From Lingula anatina (taxonomy: Eukaryota; Brachiopoda; Lingulata; Lingulida; Lingulidae): 64,000 nucleotides of DNA. Under the pieces are notes generated by a model. It had not been told where the DNA came from. It saw only the letters and a program-made list of their open reading frames with translations, and ran no database searches. The stretch covers positions 273,043 to 337,042 of the forward strand of contig NW_019775453.1 of NCBI RefSeq assembly GCF_001039355.2. The letters are read 5' to 3'. Both the position numbers and the translations under genes were made by a program. Below, in pieces: positions 60,932 through 64,000 of the stretch. How positions within the stretch are numbered: position 1 is the first letter of the stretch; each line of letters starts with the position of its first letter.

Positions 60932-62714
60932 GACAATGCAGACTATTTCTATGTAGATGTGTGGTCATCCAGACACACCTGGGGCGGGGACAGCCCTCCT
61001 GTTGCTGGAGACTATGTGGTCATTCAAGAGGGACAAACAATTTACCTAGATGTCAGCACCCCTGTACTGAGATTTTTACTCATCAGAGGTAATTTAAGTA
61101 CATGTTAAGTGTCAGAAGAAAATGTTCGTAAATAATGAACCTTTTTAAATGATTAGTGATACACATAACAGAGGCAGAAAAGGTGTGATTTTAGTTTCAG
61201 GTATGATGCCCATCATCTACAAAAAGGCTTCACCAGAAGAAAGGTTGTTTCTAATTAGTAATATTTACACTTTTTAGGTGGCAAGCTGGTATTTGATGAG
61301 GTTGATGTAGAGCTACATTCAGAGTACATTTTTATCGCAGATGGTGGTGCACTCCAAGTAAGTATTTTGTTTTGTTTAAAAGAATATCGTACATTTCACA
61401 GTACTTCTATGTGGACGTTCAAAACCATTAAAAGGCACTTATAACCTTTTGAAATAATAAATGGACATAATTTGTCACCACACCCTTATATTGAGGCTTT
61501 ATGCTGCCATGTACAATGCTGTTCTTTTAAGAAAATTCAGTTCAATTTTTTGGTCTCTTGTTTGGTATTAATAGTAGGACATTTTGTAATCAGCAGTGGG
61601 ATACCCGTTTCAGGTGGGCACTGCAGATGCTCCATTCCAACACAAAGCAGTAATTGAGCTCCATGGACATGTGAAGACCACAGAGTTACCCATATATGGT
61701 GCCAAGATGATTGCAGTGAGGAATGGAACCCTGGACTTGCATGGTAAGTTGGGGAGTAAAAGTCATTTTTACAGTTCATTTCTCCAAGAAAACTTTGTGA
61801 AACTTATCCATTTTAAAATATGAACATTGCTGAGGATTAGAGCAAAGAGATGCAGCCATCATGCAGGTGATTAACACACACATGCACACATTTTTTGAAA
61901 ATCCCAGTTTTTCACTTAATAAGTTTTAGTTATTGCATAAGGTATAGTTGGGGGTTAGGTACATCACTGCATTAAAATTGTTATGGTGTTCACTTATCTT
62001 TACCAGGTCAGTATATACCCGTAACATGGACATTGCTGGCTCAGACAGCTGGGGCTAATACCAATACACTGACCCTCAAACAACCTGTAACTTGGCAACC
62101 AGGAGAAGAGATTGTCATAGCAACCACTGGGGGGCATCTTAGTCAGAAGGAAAATGAGAAACGCATTATTCAAAGTGTATCAGCAGATGGTTTGACTCTA
62201 ACATTAACAGAACCTTTGGAGTATGAACATTTAGGTGAGTCTCCTTTGAAATCGTATGTAATGAGTTGAATTTAGACAGTATTGAGAAATGCACAAAATT
62301 ACAGACTCTCAGTCTAATTTGGCAAATATGAGATTAGGAGAATAAATGCTTCGGATGTTAGATTTTTACGTATTTTTATTAATTCAAGATGTTAGAGTAA
62401 GATCTATGAATTTTTATTAATTAAAAATATGAACATTGGTGTATTGGTTGCATTGGGCCTCTTAGTCACTTAGCCTTTAACATTTGACCTTCCTGTTTAT
62501 TAAATTTTTTTTTTTTTTTTTGTTTTGATATCATTTGAAGCCCTTTGTTTCATAATTTATTCTACCCATACAGGCATTACCAGAATGGTTGAAGGAGAAG
62601 CTTTAGAGATAAGAGCTGAAGTAGGACTGCTTACACGTAATGTTGTTATCCGTGGCTCAGTTGATGATCAATGGACACAAACAGTAGAAGCTTGTGAAGC
62701 TGGATTTAAATCTG
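60932..62714 (+). CDS. PKHD1L1: PKHD1L1 exons 40-44: first G8 domain
   Basis: Exons: 60932-61088, 61278-61357, 61614-61743, 62007-62234, 62574-62714 (residues 2119-2363). The G8 domain, named for its eight conserved glycines and shared with CEMIP/KIAA1199 and TMEM2, starts at WSSRHTWGGDSPP, continues through VVIQEGQTIYLD, GGKLVFDEVDVEL, IADGGALQVGT and ITLHG-type strands (IELHGHVKTTELPIYGAK), and ends near residue 2240. The following exons carry the conserved linker (VTWTLLAQ, WQPGEEIVIATTGGHLSQKE, AEVGLLTRNVVIRGS) into the beta-helix. Conservation is high, so boundaries are secure. Confidence 0.95.
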
Positions 62715-63065
62715 GTAACTTTTCTGACACCATATATGTGGATCAGTTTTAAAAGACTTTTCTTTGACACTTGCAAACTATCAAAAATTAAAGCTAGACA
62801 TTTTTCTGCAGTCTTAGAATGGTATGCACTGTGCTACATGGTTATAAGAGTTTGCTGATAACACACTTAAGTTTGATAGATGTCCATTGTGTCACATCTT
62901 TTGTTATTTTGTAGATTCCAAATACTTTTTATGAAAAATGGAATCAATTTATTCAAATGCTGATAAACTAAACTTTTAAATTAATGTTTTTGCAAATATT
63001 AAGGCAATGTAGACTAAGACATGCAAGTGTTTCTCGTTGTGATAAATTTTTTTATCAAATTCCAG

Positions 63066-64000
63066 GTGAATTTGATACACAGACATGCTTTCAAGGTTTG
63101 TTTGGCGATGAAGAACTGAATGATGAGTTTGGTGCCCATATTATCATCCATCCCCCGTCCCCAAACAGCCACTGTGTCCATGCTCATATTTCATATACGG
63201 AGTTAACCCATGTTGGTCAGGCTTTCCGTCTTGGTCGTTATCCCATTCATTTTCACCTAATGGGAAACACCTCATATGATGAGGCCTATGTGAGAGGATG
63301 CTCAATCCATGATGCTTATAATCGAGCTGTCAATATTCACGGCACCCATTATGTGCTGGTCGAGCACACTTTTATTTATAACATCAGAGGTGGAGCTTTC
63401 TTCCTAGAGGATGGCATAGAAACCAAGAACATTTTTCAGTACGATCTTGCCATTTTTGTACGACAGAGTACAAGTTTACTTAATGATGACATTACTCCAG
63501 CTGCGTTTTGGATAACAAATCCAGATAATGTTATTCGCCACTGCCACGTTGCAGGGGGAACACATTTTGGTTATTGGTACCGCATGAAGGAACACCCTGA
63601 AGGACCCTCTTATGACCCCACCATATGCCCCCCTAAGGTGCCTCTGGGTGAGTTCTACAATAACACTGGGCACTCCCTAGGCCAATTTGTCCTGTGGATT
63701 TTTCCAGATTTTTACCCCATGCAAGGTGGAAGCTGCAACAGCATGATCCCTGAGCCTGCAACCTTCAGTAAACTAACTGCATATAATAGCCTGAAAGGAA
63801 TGGAGGTAGTTAATGGGGGTGCTTTACAGTTCAGTGACATTATCCTTTTTGACAACTATGCAAGAGGAATTGAGTACAAACTCATCATGCAAACCAACAT
63901 ATTTTCAGCAGATGGACCATTTCTTAATGATATTGTTGTTATTGGACATAGTCTGCCAGCAGGGAGATGCACGGACCGAGGACTCATTCTGCCTTTTGCG
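63066..64000 (+). CDS. PKHD1L1: PKHD1L1 exon 45 (partial): parallel beta-helix region
   Basis: Open from the acceptor at 63065 to the window edge with no stop or convincing donor, adding residues 2364-2675. It encodes the start of the PbH1 right-handed beta-helix region that follows G8: HVGQAFRLGRYPIHFHLMG, RGCSIHDAYNRAVNIHGTHY, the IRGGAFFLEDGIE turn, LLNDDITPAAFWITNPDN and AGGTHFGYWYRM. These are among the best-conserved PKHD1L1 sequences. Related G8/PbH1 proteins (CEMIP, TMEM2) are linked to hyaluronan turnover, but no activity can be claimed here. The rest of the beta-helix, second G8, transmembrane segment and tail should lie to the right. Confidence 0.95.

Noticed and set aside
1-64000. 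CRISPR arrays, bacterial operons, phage or toxin systems.
   Set aside because: Spliceosomal introns, LINEs and animal gene families show eukaryotic nuclear DNA. No regularly spaced repeat array was seen.

Overview
The window is animal nuclear DNA, probably from a highly heterozygous marine invertebrate. It is AT-rich, its genes are split by short GT-AG introns, and it carries many MITE-like foldbacks, LINE fragments and microsatellites. Frequent TAGGCCTA and TACATGTA words hint at an echinoderm or hemichordate, but that is a weak guess. Two genes lie head to head. An inward-rectifier potassium channel (Kir/KCNJ family) is on the minus strand, with an uninterrupted 481-codon CDS at 5858-7303. 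The first part of a PKHD1L1 (fibrocystin-L) orthologue is on the plus strand. It starts with a signal-peptide exon at 32978 and runs off the right edge. I could place 45 exons that splice in phase into 2675 codons without a stop: signal peptide, three N-terminal IPT/TIG domains, PA14, a middle region, eleven more IPT domains interrupted by a cupredoxin-like fold, the first G8 domain and the start of a parallel beta-helix region.

The layout is distorted by assembly. Three isolated single 'n' characters (7607, 15634, 24942) join contigs. Bases 6106-7606 recur as 7608-9108, so the second, truncated Kir gene is an unmerged contig overlap. Bases 14180-15633 recur as 24943-26396, another unmerged overlap. 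The contig between them (15635-24941) looks like the other haplotype of 24943 to about 35170, and it carries a second copy of PKHD1L1 promoter and exon 1. The most economical reading is 1-7606, 9109-14179, then 24943-64000, about 51.7 kb, with 15635-24941 as an alternative allele. On that reading the two genes are divergently oriented, with about 13 kb between the Kir 5' UTR exon and the PKHD1L1 start codon.

Region by region: 1-5847 is Kir 3' flank with one inverted repeat. 5848-9024 holds Kir and its artefactual repeat. 9109-14179 is intergenic with a hairpin, a (TA)n tract and a small MITE. 14180-32800 holds the overlap and two haplotypes of a transposon-rich intergenic region, which differ by insertions of MITEs, a LINE tail and smaller retroposed sequence. 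32830-33038 is the PKHD1L1 promoter and exon 1. 33039-39333 is its long first intron, with a LINE remnant. 39334-64000 is a dense exon array with a 136-bp tandem duplication of one exon.

Kir sets membrane potential and PKHD1L1 is a large type-I cell-surface glycoprotein. Nothing in the sequence links their functions. I found no convincing new multi-gene system. The best leads are the unusual pore residues in the Kir channel, the duplicated PKHD1L1 exon, and the set of transposon insertions that differ between haplotypes.
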